A stretch of 21,469 nucleotides of DNA, taken from positions 1 to 21,469 of IMG/VR virus record IMGVR_UViG_3300027777_000178; one strand, given 5' to 3'. The notes under the pieces are model-generated. The model did no database searches. It saw only the letters and a program-made list of their open reading frames with translations, and was not told where the DNA came from. This DNA comes from a virus. The translations under genes and the position numbers were made by a program. Of this stretch, positions 1 to 7,003 are shown in pieces. Within the stretch, counting starts at the first letter, position 1; each line of letters starts with the position of its first letter.

Positions 1-1
1 C

Positions 2-652
2 GTAGACTTGGCGAACCGGATGAAGAACTTCCAGAACGCTCTCGTGATGGACAAGGAAGACGCCTACCAGCAAAAGCAGCTCACTTGGTCCGGTCTGGCT
101 GAAATGTGGAATGAGATCCGGCTGAACCTTTCGGCGGATTTGAAGATTCCGATGAACAAGCTGTTTGGCCAAAGCGCCACCGGCTTTGGCAGCGGTCAGG
201 ATTCCATCGAGAACTACAACTCCGTAGTCGAGCAAGTCCGCGTCAATGCCGAGCCGGTAGCCATCGAGGTTATCGACCTGCGGTGCCAGCAACTTTTCGG
301 CTTCATTCCCGACTACACGATTGCTTGGAAGCCGCTCAAACTCCTCGACGGGGTGCAAGAGGAAGAGGTCAAGAGCAAGAAGCAGAGCCGGGTCATGGAG
401 TTGTTCCAGCAACGCCTTGTCACCGGCATCGAGGCCTCCACCATCCTGCGCCGAGAGAACCTTCTCGAAATCGACACCGAGGTTTCCCGAGGAGAACGCG
501 ACATCGAGCCTATGCAAGACACCGCAACTGATCCCGAAGCCGTCAATGGCAAGAAGGAGAAGGCGGAGTTGTCAGGCAAACCCGAGAAATTCAAGGACCG
601 GGACAATGCGGTAGCCCATGCCGCCATCTACGGAGGTCGCGCAGGGCTATGA
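2..652 (+). CDS. Phage portal protein, DUF1073 type (C-terminal part)
   Basis: This is the C-terminal part of a portal protein; the reading frame is open to the left edge, so the gene starts outside the window and 216 residues are visible. The portal forms the ring at the capsid vertex through which DNA is packaged and to which the neck binds. The segment KIPMNKLFGQSATGF followed by a Gly/Ser/Asp stretch and ENYNSVVE matches the conserved core of DUF1073 portals. Downstream, a PDYTIAWKPL strand-type segment and a helical region with REN (as in 'G-x-x-s-x-x-x-lR-e') are also family-typical. The last 40 residues are rich in Lys and Glu and probably disordered. The stop overlaps the next gene by 4 bases. 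The TTG at 8 is an internal codon rather than the true start. Some databases now name this family after the anti-CBASS protein Acb1; the head-gene context here fits the portal role. Confidence 0.85.
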   Translation, partial: VDLANRMKNFQNALVMDKEDAYQQKQLTWSGLAEMWNEIRLNLSADLKIPMNKLFGQSATGFGSGQDSIENYNSVVEQVRVNAEPVAIEVIDLRCQQLFGFIPDYTIAWKPLKLLDGVQEEEVKSKKQSRVMELFQQRLVTGIEASTILRRENLLEIDTEVSRGERDIEPMQDTATDPEAVNGKKEKAELSGKPEKFKDRDNAVAHAAIYGGRAGL

Positions 653-867
653 AAGTCACCAACGCACAGACTGGAAAGACTCGGAAAGGGAGCGTAGGGC
701 AGGCGTTCTGTGGTGAATCTTTTTCTAAAATTATCTTTGAGGCTGGGGATTTGGATTACATCAAGGGATCGGAGATTGAGCGGAAGAATTTCCTGCGGTG
801 GCTCGAACACGCATTGTTCGTGAGGCTCAACACTGCGGAAATTCAAAAACGCTGTTTGAAAAAGTGA
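649..867 (+). CDS. Small protein of unknown function between portal and minor head genes
   Basis: A 72-residue protein that I do not recognise. It is mixed in charge with a basic N-terminus (MKVTNAQTGKTRKG) and a probable helix near residues 44-65 (ERKNFLRWLEHALFVRL). There is no signal peptide and no clear metal-binding motif, although one Cys lies at residue 21. The ATG overlaps the portal stop (ATGA) and the TGA overlaps the GTG of the next gene (GTGA), so it is tightly coupled on both sides, which supports a real gene. It is also one of the few genes here with a Shine-Dalgarno-like sequence, GGAGGT at 632-637, 11 bases before the ATG. Its position suggests a head-assembly accessory, but that is only inference from context. 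Confidence 0.7.
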   Translation: MKVTNAQTGKTRKGSVGQAFCGESFSKIIFEAGDLDYIKGSEIERKNFLRWLEHALFVRLNTAEIQKRCLKK

Positions 868-1832
868 AAAAGACTCTAGCTCCTATCATTCATCGGGACC
901 GCTACACCGACGAGGTGTCGAAGGACTTGGTCGTGTATCTGGAGCAGACCCTGTACGACCCGCTGTTCAACTTGCTGAAGCCCGAGGAAGTTCGCCAGAA
1001 CGAGAACAAGGAGCACCCCCATATCTGGGACGCTTTGCTGGCTGGCGTCATCTGGTACGCCTCTGGGATGTTCATGGGAAAATTTGACGCTGCGATCAGT
1101 CGGGAGCTGCGGGAGATCGGGGCTACACGGCGAGGCGAAAACTTTTACCTGCCAGTTGATCAAGTTCCCTTGGTCTTGCGGGGAGCCCTTGCGGTTTCTG
1201 CGGCCAACAGCACTTCACTACACAACGCGATTTTGGTGACTCTAGCTGCCATGCAGCTCCATATCGACTCAGCACCTACAGGGCTTGCTTTTACGGATAC
1301 TGTTGACAACATCACCGAAGACTTACAGGAGCAGTTAATCGAAACCGTATCCGACGAGGAAGGACTACCACCCCCTTTGGAGACTCCGGCGAGTCTTTCC
1401 GAGGAGCTGAGAGCCGACCTGACTCTCGAAACGGATCGGTTGATCAAGAGTTTCAGCCTAGAACAAATTTCAGCCCTACGTGCAAAAGTCCGTGACAATC
1501 TTTCCGAAGGAGGACGCATCGACAAACTCATCCGAGTTGTCGAAGCAGATTTCGGCATTGCCAAACGGCGGGCACGGTCGATTGCCGAAAACGGAGTCGC
1601 AGCACTTGTCTCCATGTTTCGTCGGCGCAGTTACGGGAATTTGGGCTCGACTCAATATATTTGGGAAACCAGCCACGACGAGCGGGTCCGTCCAGACCAT
1701 GCGGCGCTCAACGGTCGAGTTTTCTCATGGTCTTCTCCTCCGATTGCAGACCGGGCTACTGGGTTCCGTGGCCACCCCGGTGAAGCTGCAAACTGCCGCT
1801 GTGTCGCCCGCCCGATAATCCTCTCACCGTGA
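864..1832 (+). CDS. Minor head / head morphogenesis protein (Mu gpF / SPP1 gp7-like)
   Basis: A 322-residue minor head protein. The conserved C-terminal domain lies at about residues 265-315: YIWETSHDERVRPDHAALNG, then GFRGHPGEAANCRC. This is the hallmark of the Mu gpF/SPP1 gp7 fold, in which the ETSxDxRVRPxH core and the closing HPxxxxNCRC motif are conserved. Members bind the portal and are carried in few copies in the capsid; some are ejected with the DNA. Residues 1-200 are helical and less conserved. I chose the GTG at 864 because it overlaps the previous stop in a GTGA, whereas the upstream in-frame ATG at 798 would overlap the previous gene by 70 bases. The next gene also starts with a GTGA overlap. 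Confidence 0.88.
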   Translation: MKKTLAPIIHRDRYTDEVSKDLVVYLEQTLYDPLFNLLKPEEVRQNENKEHPHIWDALLAGVIWYASGMFMGKFDAAISRELREIGATRRGENFYLPVDQVPLVLRGALAVSAANSTSLHNAILVTLAAMQLHIDSAPTGLAFTDTVDNITEDLQEQLIETVSDEEGLPPPLETPASLSEELRADLTLETDRLIKSFSLEQISALRAKVRDNLSEGGRIDKLIRVVEADFGIAKRRARSIAENGVAALVSMFRRRSYGNLGSTQYIWETSHDERVRPDHAALNGRVFSWSSPPIADRATGFRGHPGEAANCRCVARPIILSP

Positions 1833-2887
1833 GCACAGTCATCGAAACTCCTCCGGTAGCCCTCCGATTTGCCGAGAGCGTGCGGTTCAACATCGCCGCC
1901 GAGTCGAAGAAGTTCGACTGCAAGTTTATCGAACCTGGGATCGTGTCCTACAAAGACTCGGGCGGCGGCATCGAGCTGCTCCGCAAAGAGACCATTGACC
2001 GCTGCATGGCGTCGGTGATCGGCAACCCTCTCATCGTCGGGCACACCTACATCACCGCCGGCAACCGCATGGAGCTGGAGCAGGGTATCGTCAATGCCTG
2101 GTCATATAACTCCGACGACGGATGGTATTACGTCTCGGGCGAAGCCGACACCCCCGAGGTTCAAGACCGGATGCGCCGGGGGGAACGTCCCTCCTGCGGC
2201 TACCGTGTCAAAGAGCTGGGGGCTGGTGGGGTGTATCACGGTCTCCGTTACGATGCCGAGATCCTCGACATCGAGTTCAACCACCTTGCCGTCGTGGATC
2301 GTCCCCGCTACGAGCACGCAGAATTTCGTCTTAATGCCATTGCAACCGTCAGCAACCAAACCATGAACGTATTCAAGTTCCTCAAGAAGCTCGTCACCCG
2401 CGAAAATGGTGCTGACGGCAAACCCGTGGACACCACCAAAGTGGAATCTCACGAAGTCTCCGGTGAGACGGAAATCGAAATTGACGGCAAGCTCGTCAAA
2501 CTCAACAACCTCGCTGAGACCTACATGACCGAGACCAAAGCTGCCGTAGTTCGCTGCGCCTCGGGCGACGACGAAGTTGAGATCGACGGCAAAAACGTGA
2601 AGGTCAACGAACTGGTCGAGACCTACCGCAAAGCCCGTTGCAATGCCGCGCCGGCCAAGGTTGAGGAGAAAGTCGAGGCTTCCCGCGACAATGCGGCCCC
2701 CGCTCCTGCTCCCGACGCCGCTCCGGTGGTCCCGGCTGCGGCTCCCGCTCCAGCCCCCGAGGCCCGCGACAATTCAGCGTTCATCAAACTCAGCACCGCT
2801 TCCCTGAGTGCCGCCGTTCCCGGCGACTACTCAAACAACTCTGATTCACTCTCCGAGCGGGTTGCTCGCGGAGCGAAACGCTACTGA
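1829..2887 (+). CDS. DUF2213 protein, probable prohead protease with scaffold-like tail
   Basis: A 352-residue protein. Residues 1-168 match the DUF2213 family, found in the head operons of many phages at the place of the prohead protease. Candidate catalytic residues by pattern are His72 (VGHTY), Ser122 (RPSCGYR) and His152 (FNHLAVVDRPR). The arrangement resembles phage maturation proteases, but the assignment is inference. Residues 170-352 look like a scaffold: charged, then Ala/Pro-rich at about 285-312. Within this tail the pattern E-I/V-EIDGKxVKxNxLxETY occurs twice (residues 214-232 and 248-266), an internal duplication. The GTG start overlaps the previous stop (GTGA). No separate scaffold gene is visible before the capsid gene, so this protein probably supplies both protease and scaffold functions. 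Confidence 0.75.
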   Translation: MSTVIETPPVALRFAESVRFNIAAESKKFDCKFIEPGIVSYKDSGGGIELLRKETIDRCMASVIGNPLIVGHTYITAGNRMELEQGIVNAWSYNSDDGWYYVSGEADTPEVQDRMRRGERPSCGYRVKELGAGGVYHGLRYDAEILDIEFNHLAVVDRPRYEHAEFRLNAIATVSNQTMNVFKFLKKLVTRENGADGKPVDTTKVESHEVSGETEIEIDGKLVKLNNLAETYMTETKAAVVRCASGDDEVEIDGKNVKVNELVETYRKARCNAAPAKVEEKVEASRDNAAPAPAPDAAPVVPAAAPAPAPEARDNSAFIKLSTASLSAAVPGDYSNNSDSLSERVARGAKRY

Positions 2888-2928
2888 TTATCCCGCAGTC
2901 CAACATCAACCACTAACTATCACCTATC

Positions 2929-3423
2929 ATGGCATTCCTCACGCAAGCTATGAATCAGCTCACTCAGCTCCCCATCTTGGGGCTCGTGAGCATGATTCCT
3001 TCCCCGAGCGTCGTCTCGGCTCAGATCACCGCCAGCACCGCAGCCACTTCTATCCAAGTGGGCGATGCTGTTAAACTCGTCGATGGCACCTCTGGCGCTA
3101 TCTTGGTCGATAAATGCTCCGGCCCGACCGACGGTCCCGTGTATGGAGTAATTCCCTACAACGCCCGCAAAAACGTCTATGTCGCCAACGACATGATCGA
3201 AGTCGCCTGCGCAGACACCTACGTCTACCTTCGCACTTCTGCGGCGGTTGCCCGTGGTGCCAAGGTCACGATGACCGCATCCACGACCACCACCGACTCA
3301 CTCGTCACGACCGTCTCAGTCCCCAGCACGCAATACGTCACTGGCGTTGCCATTGACAAAGCGGCTGCGGCGAACGACCTCATTCGTGTTCGCGTTCTCC
3401 CGTCCTTCAACCTCGGCGTCTAA
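2929..3423 (+). CDS. Small capsid cement/decoration-like protein
   Basis: A 164-residue protein just upstream of the major capsid gene. It is Thr/Ala/Val-rich with alternating short beta-type segments: QVGDAVKLVD near residue 43, then GPVYGVIPYN, and a closing LIRVRVLPS. The pattern of a GDAVKL strand, a GVAxD strand (GVAIDKAAA) and a final short strand is typical of DUF2190-like or related small head-decoration proteins that stabilise the expanded capsid. The position between the DUF2213 and capsid genes agrees. The family assignment is by resemblance and context only. The ATG is preceded by a 41-base pyrimidine-rich gap with no Shine-Dalgarno motif. Confidence 0.6.
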   Translation: MAFLTQAMNQLTQLPILGLVSMIPSPSVVSAQITASTAATSIQVGDAVKLVDGTSGAILVDKCSGPTDGPVYGVIPYNARKNVYVANDMIEVACADTYVYLRTSAAVARGAKVTMTASTTTTDSLVTTVSVPSTQYVTGVAIDKAAAANDLIRVRVLPSFNLGV

Positions 3424-3447
3424 GCCATAACCCTAACCATACGCACC

Positions 3448-4572
3448 ATGAAAAGCGTTTTCCTCCGCCCAACTGGCAAACTCGACGCAACCGGCAAAGA
3501 AGTCCGCGAGCCGATCTTCCTCAACAATCGCGCCACTGCGAGCAAGTCGCTCTACGTCGGCGGCACCCGTGAAAATGGGCTCGACACCCGCTTCAATGCG
3601 GCTGCGGCCACCGCCGAGCAGGCAACGGGCTATCAAATCCTCATCGACACGCTGACCTACATCAAGCAGCAGCAGAGCGAGCAGACCTTCTACGAGCTTG
3701 GCTCGTTTGGTCTGACCCCCTCCAGCTTCGTGCCGGTCGCAGTCGGTGACGGTTCGTGGGCACAATCCATCCTCACCCGCCGAGTCTACTCGAACGGCGG
3801 CGACTTTGAAGCCGGCCTCGTTCGCCAAGGCGCGAGCAACGCCCGCACCAGCCAGTCCGACGTGTCGATGGACTCAGTCACCATCCCGACGTTCATCTGG
3901 AGCGACGGTGTGGAATACTCCCTCGCCGAAATCGAGCAGGCTCTCACCGCTTCCAACTGGGACATCATCTCCTCGAAGCATGAATCCCGCATGAAGAAAT
4001 GGCAGCTTGGCATCCAGGCTATCACGTTCCTCGGTAGCAAATCGGGCAATATGGAAGGTCTCTTCAACAACACGAAGACCAACATCAACACCTCGTTCAT
4101 CACTGCCCCAATCAGCGGGCTCAGTGCGGCGAACTTCCTGACCTTCGTGCAGGGCATCATCTCGACCTACTGGACGAACACGAACAGCACGGTGCTCCCA
4201 ACGCACTTGGCTTTGCCCATGACCGATTACCTCGGCATGATGACGCTGGTCCCCGGTTCCGCCGGCACCTTCCCGGTTCCGATGCTCACCTACTTGGAGA
4301 ACGCATTCAAGACCCTCTGTGGGCCGAACTTCAAGATCCTGCCAGTTGCTTACGGTGATGCCACCGTCAGCAACACGCTTCGCGGCATCAACAAGAACAC
4401 GTATGCCCTCTACCGCCACGATCCAAAGTCGCTGCGCATGGACATCCCCGTGGACTTCACCGTCACCCAACCCCAGACGATCAACAACTGGCAGTTCGAG
4501 GACGTCGCTTACGGGCAGCTCACGGGCGTCGGCTTCTACAAGCCGCTTGAGACCCTCCTGTTCCAATACTAA
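3448..4572 (+). CDS. Major capsid protein (DUF2184 family, HK97-like fold)
   Basis: A 374-residue protein with the length and layout of DUF2184 phage major capsid proteins. Visible features are an N-terminal arm (residues 1-50), the segment SLAEIEQA at about residues 157-164 followed by a long helix with KKWQLGIQ, and the GSKSGNMEGLFNN loop in which a glycine-rich turn leads into 'xxGLxN'. Near the C-terminus, ALYRHDPKSLRMDIPVDF and PLETLLFQY match the beta-rich axial domain and closing strand of the family. It should form the icosahedral shell around the scaffold/protease encoded upstream. The N-terminal region is shorter than a classical HK97 delta domain, in line with a separate scaffold region in the upstream protein. 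Start context is ACGCACC-ATG, without a Shine-Dalgarno sequence. Confidence 0.87.
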   Translation: MKSVFLRPTGKLDATGKEVREPIFLNNRATASKSLYVGGTRENGLDTRFNAAAATAEQATGYQILIDTLTYIKQQQSEQTFYELGSFGLTPSSFVPVAVGDGSWAQSILTRRVYSNGGDFEAGLVRQGASNARTSQSDVSMDSVTIPTFIWSDGVEYSLAEIEQALTASNWDIISSKHESRMKKWQLGIQAITFLGSKSGNMEGLFNNTKTNINTSFITAPISGLSAANFLTFVQGIISTYWTNTNSTVLPTHLALPMTDYLGMMTLVPGSAGTFPVPMLTYLENAFKTLCGPNFKILPVAYGDATVSNTLRGINKNTYALYRHDPKSLRMDIPVDFTVTQPQTINNWQFEDVAYGQLTGVGFYKPLETLLFQY

Positions 4573-4589
4573 GATTAACCTCCACTAAC

Positions 4590-4880
4590 ATGGCCGAAAA
4601 GATCCCTACCACCGTGCGCGTCTACAACCGCAGCACGACCCGTTCGTTCATCCACGACAAACTCGTGCTATCCCCCAGCTCCTTCGTCAACGCCCCCGAG
4701 GACGTGGCGAAGATTTGGTTGGACGGTTGGCCCAATGAAATCGTGGAAGCGGGCGTTGCCCAAAAAGAACTTGGTGGCGTGCAAGCCGAACTTGCCGCTG
4801 CCAAGGCCCGCATCGCCGAACTTGAAGCGGCTGCGTCGTCTACCAAACCCAAGAACAAATCAGCCTCCGAAGTCGTTTGA
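4590..4880 (+). CDS. Small head protein with C-terminal coiled coil
   Basis: A 96-residue protein of unknown exact role. Residues 1-52 form a likely small beta-type domain (TTVRVYNRSTTRSF, then a conserved-looking APEDVAKIWLDGWP). Residues 57-82 (QKELGGVQAELAAAKARIAELE) are a strong heptad-type coiled coil that could drive oligomerisation, and the last dozen residues are a charged Lys/Ser tail. Similar short proteins lie between the capsid and DUF4054 connector genes in related myophages. It could be a head-fibre base, a minor capsid component or a connector accessory; the sequence does not decide. The gene begins 18 bases after the capsid stop and its own stop lies 6 bases before the next start. 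Confidence 0.65.
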   Translation: MAEKIPTTVRVYNRSTTRSFIHDKLVLSPSSFVNAPEDVAKIWLDGWPNEIVEAGVAQKELGGVQAELAAAKARIAELEAAASSTKPKNKSASEVV

Positions 4881-4886
4881 TCTCCT

Positions 4887-5591
4887 GTGGCCTTCCTCCT
4901 ACCCACCATTGCGGACTTCAAAGCGCAGTTCGTACGGGATTTCCCGTTCGCTACTCCGTCTGCGGTGACTGGGGTGGTTGGAGCTACAGCTACAGCGTCA
5001 ATCAACGATAGCGGCTTGGTTACCGGAGTGGTCGTTAATACGACCGGCTCTGGGCTCCCCGATCAACCAACCCCCTCTGCCGTGGTCTACGGCGGAGGGG
5101 GTATCGGGGCTCTCCTTTTAGTGACCGTCGTTTCTGGTGCGGTCACCACCATCTCCGTCACGAATGGCGGATACGGATACGCAACCGCTCCCTTGGTCTA
5201 TGTCGCTTTAGGCGGCGACAACACCAACATAAAGCGTGTGTCCGATTTTGACATCGCCCGAGCGTTCAACGCCGCCGAAGCGTTCAACATGACCCGCAAT
5301 TTGTCGGGGGCTCAATCGGCCTTTACCTACGCCTACAATCTGCTCGCCGCCCACTACCTCTGCGTGACGCTCCAAGCCAGCATGACGGGCTTGGCCGGCA
5401 AAGCCGAGTGGCTCACCAACTCCAAGACCGTTGGCAATGTCATGGAGTCGTATCAGATTCCCCCTCGCATCCTCAACAGTCCGTTCCTCTCCAAGCTCTC
5501 GCGCACGACCTACGGTGCCCAGTTCTTGGAGTTGTTCTCTCCGCAGCTCATCGGCAACATGGCGTCGTTCCACCGCCCCACCCTACCGTAA
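4887..5591 (+). CDS. DUF4054 head-tail connector with an inserted repeat domain
   Basis: A 234-residue connector subunit. The DUF4054 core is split. Residues 1-26 (PTIADFKAQFVRDFPF) give the usual N-terminal helix. Residues 117-234 give the rest: VSDFDIARAFNAAE, LLAAHYLCVTLQ, and GAQFLELFSPQLIGNM near the end. Proteins of this family form a ring under the portal. Residues about 27-110 are extra: two degenerate repeats of about 38 residues, each with a GxVTxIxVxxxGxGY-like turn (GLVTGVVVNTTGSG and GAVTTISVTNGGYGY) followed by a P-x-V-x-Y strand. This pattern is common in phage and surface beta proteins. The start is GTG at 4887, with no Shine-Dalgarno motif. The stop TAA overlaps the next ATG by one base. 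Confidence 0.8.
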   Translation: MAFLLPTIADFKAQFVRDFPFATPSAVTGVVGATATASINDSGLVTGVVVNTTGSGLPDQPTPSAVVYGGGGIGALLLVTVVSGAVTTISVTNGGYGYATAPLVYVALGGDNTNIKRVSDFDIARAFNAAEAFNMTRNLSGAQSAFTYAYNLLAAHYLCVTLQASMTGLAGKAEWLTNSKTVGNVMESYQIPPRILNSPFLSKLSRTTYGAQFLELFSPQLIGNMASFHRPTLP

Positions 5592-6091
5592 TGCCCGTCC
5601 GACTGAACCTGGCCCCTTTGCAGCTACTCCGGTCTAACCTAGCCGGATTGGCGCAGCAGCGGGCACACGTCGGCATCTTTTCCAATAACGCAGCCCGTCG
5701 GCAGGACAGCACTCGTAAGAACGCAATCCCAGACAACCCCAGCTTGGGGGCTATCCACGAGTTTGGTTTGTCCTTCAGCCGAGTACGGGGTCAATCCACT
5801 ACGACAATCCCTCGCCGCTCTTTTTTAGAAATGCCTCTATCGCTGGTTCTCGGACCCGAGATTCTTTGCTGCGGCATAATCTGGATCAACGAGCTGGTTA
5901 ATCATGGGGGCCAATACACCTTAGCCCTTCTCGGAATGCTTGGGGAAGACGTAGTCGAGGAAGCGTTCAACACCGGGGGGTTTGGCCAATGGCCCGCCCT
6001 TGCGCCTGAGACGATTCGCCGGAAGCGTTCAGCCCGAATTTTGATCGAGACGACCCAGCTCAGAAAATCAGTCTCCTCCCGTGTCGTCTAA
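5591..6091 (+). CDS. Tail completion/virion morphogenesis protein (Mu gpG / HK97 gp10-like)
   Basis: A 166-residue protein with features of the phage virion morphogenesis (Mu gpG) and HK97 gp10-like group. These are a segment VGIFSNNAAR near residue 27, NPSLGAIHEFG near residue 49 followed by IPRRSFLEMPL, and a C-terminal block WPALAPETIRRKRS then TTQLRKSVSSRV. The motif 'aiHEFG...ipxRsFl' and the closing 'TGqLrxSvxxrv' are typical. The protein acts at the head-tail junction or in tail completion. I chose the ATG at 5591, in the TAATG overlap with the previous stop, rather than in-frame codons upstream that lie inside the DUF4054 gene. The next gene starts with the same kind of TAATG overlap. 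Confidence 0.83.
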   Translation: MPVRLNLAPLQLLRSNLAGLAQQRAHVGIFSNNAARRQDSTRKNAIPDNPSLGAIHEFGLSFSRVRGQSTTTIPRRSFLEMPLSLVLGPEILCCGIIWINELVNHGGQYTLALLGMLGEDVVEEAFNTGGFGQWPALAPETIRRKRSARILIETTQLRKSVSSRVV

Positions 6092-6501
6092 TGATCCCGC
6101 AATCTGGCATCCCCTGCGCAGCCGACCGCGACATCTTTGAGACTGCAATCTCGCTGCCTACGGTGCGGACCACAATTACTGGGTGGTTCCGCCCGCTGGT
6201 GGTCGGTCGGGTCACCAAGACTGTGGTCAATTTCGAGGTCAAAGAGTTGTTTCGGGAGACTAGCTGCTTGGGCGTCATTCAACCTTTCGGTCCTTCGCAA
6301 CTGCGGATCAAGCCAGAAGGGCAGCGTTCCTGGGAGTGGAAAATGCTCCACACCACCCCCGACATACATTTGGAGAATGACGAGCGCTTCACCATCGCGG
6401 GAGTCCCGTATCGGGTGATGAAGAATCAGGATTTCTCCGAGTACGGGTATATGCAATACGAGCTAGTCCAAGACTACCAGAAGGCTCCCAATGTCATCTG
6501 A
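6091..6501 (+). CDS. Neck protein of unknown family (head-tail joining region)
   Basis: A 136-residue protein between the gpG-like gene and the tail-terminator gene, so it very probably belongs to the neck. The sequence is beta-rich, with WSWEWKM-type aromatic strands (RSWEWKMLHTTPD near residues 79-91) and a closing segment FTIAGVPYRVMKNQDFSEYGYMQYELVQDY. Such a run of 'xLxvDDxfxixGvpYrVmxxxdxsxyGyxxYelvxdy' is what I expect from a small head-completion or adaptor protein, but I cannot name the family. The start overlaps the previous stop by one base (TAATG). Its C-terminus overlaps the next gene by 11 bases. Confidence 0.7.
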   Translation: MIPQSGIPCAADRDIFETAISLPTVRTTITGWFRPLVVGRVTKTVVNFEVKELFRETSCLGVIQPFGPSQLRIKPEGQRSWEWKMLHTTPDIHLENDERFTIAGVPYRVMKNQDFSEYGYMQYELVQDYQKAPNVI

Positions 6502-6997
6502 GACCATCAAAGTCATCGCAGAGATTCTGAGGACTGAGCTGACCTTGCAGAAGGATCAAGTCATCCTTTACAACCAGAAGTTCAACATCCCTCCTGACGA
6601 GCGACTCTACCTGTCCGTCTCCCTTCTCGGTTCCCGCCCGTTTGGCGCAAAGACCAGCTACGTGGGCGATCCGATCACCGGGGATCTCGTGGAGCAGCAG
6701 TCGGTCAACGTGCAGGAATTGTATTCAGTCTTAGCCTACAGTCGTGGCTCCTCCGCCCGCACCCGTAACTGGGAAATTCCTGCCGCCCTTGTCAGCACCT
6801 TCGCCCAGCAGCAAATGGAGGTGAACTCCTTCAAGCTGGGGTATTTGCCCGCAATGGTCGATGTCTCGGAGCAGGACGGCACGTCCATAGTCAACCGATA
6901 CAGTTTGACCTTTGCAGCACTCGTCGCATACCGAAAGACGAAGCCCGTGGACTATTTCGACAACTTTTCTCAACCGTCCATCACTTCAAACCCATAA
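6491..6997 (+). CDS. Tail terminator-like neck protein
   Basis: A 168-residue protein placed directly before the sheath gene, where myophages encode the protein that caps the tail tube and joins it to the head. It begins with a helix (IKVIAEILRTELTL) and then strands including RLYLSVSLLGSRPFG. Later come QQSVNVQELYSVLAYSRGSSARTRNWEIPAAL and a C-terminal strand pair with RYSLTFAALVAYRKTKPVDYFD. The 'R.y.l.f.vl.ayrk.k.v.YyD.f' ending resembles LIC_12616-type phage neck terminator proteins. The ATG lies 11 bases inside the previous gene; a weak AGAAGG at 6479-6484 might help initiation. Confidence 0.75.
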   Translation: MSSETIKVIAEILRTELTLQKDQVILYNQKFNIPPDERLYLSVSLLGSRPFGAKTSYVGDPITGDLVEQQSVNVQELYSVLAYSRGSSARTRNWEIPAALVSTFAQQQMEVNSFKLGYLPAMVDVSEQDGTSIVNRYSLTFAALVAYRKTKPVDYFDNFSQPSITSNP

Positions 6998-7003
6998 CGC
7001 GCC

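Noticed and set aside
2-652. Anti-CBASS (Acb1) defence-evasion protein
   Set aside because: The family label used for some DUF1073 proteins includes Acb1, but the conserved FGQSATGF core and the head-gene position fit a portal protein.
798-863. Upstream ATG for the minor head gene
   Set aside because: It would overlap the preceding gene by 70 bases; the GTG at 864 forms the usual GTGA overlap.
5408-5590. Upstream start for the gpG-like gene
   Set aside because: The segment lies within the DUF4054 coding sequence and reads as its shifted frame; the ATG at 5591 in TAATG starts the recognisable protein.
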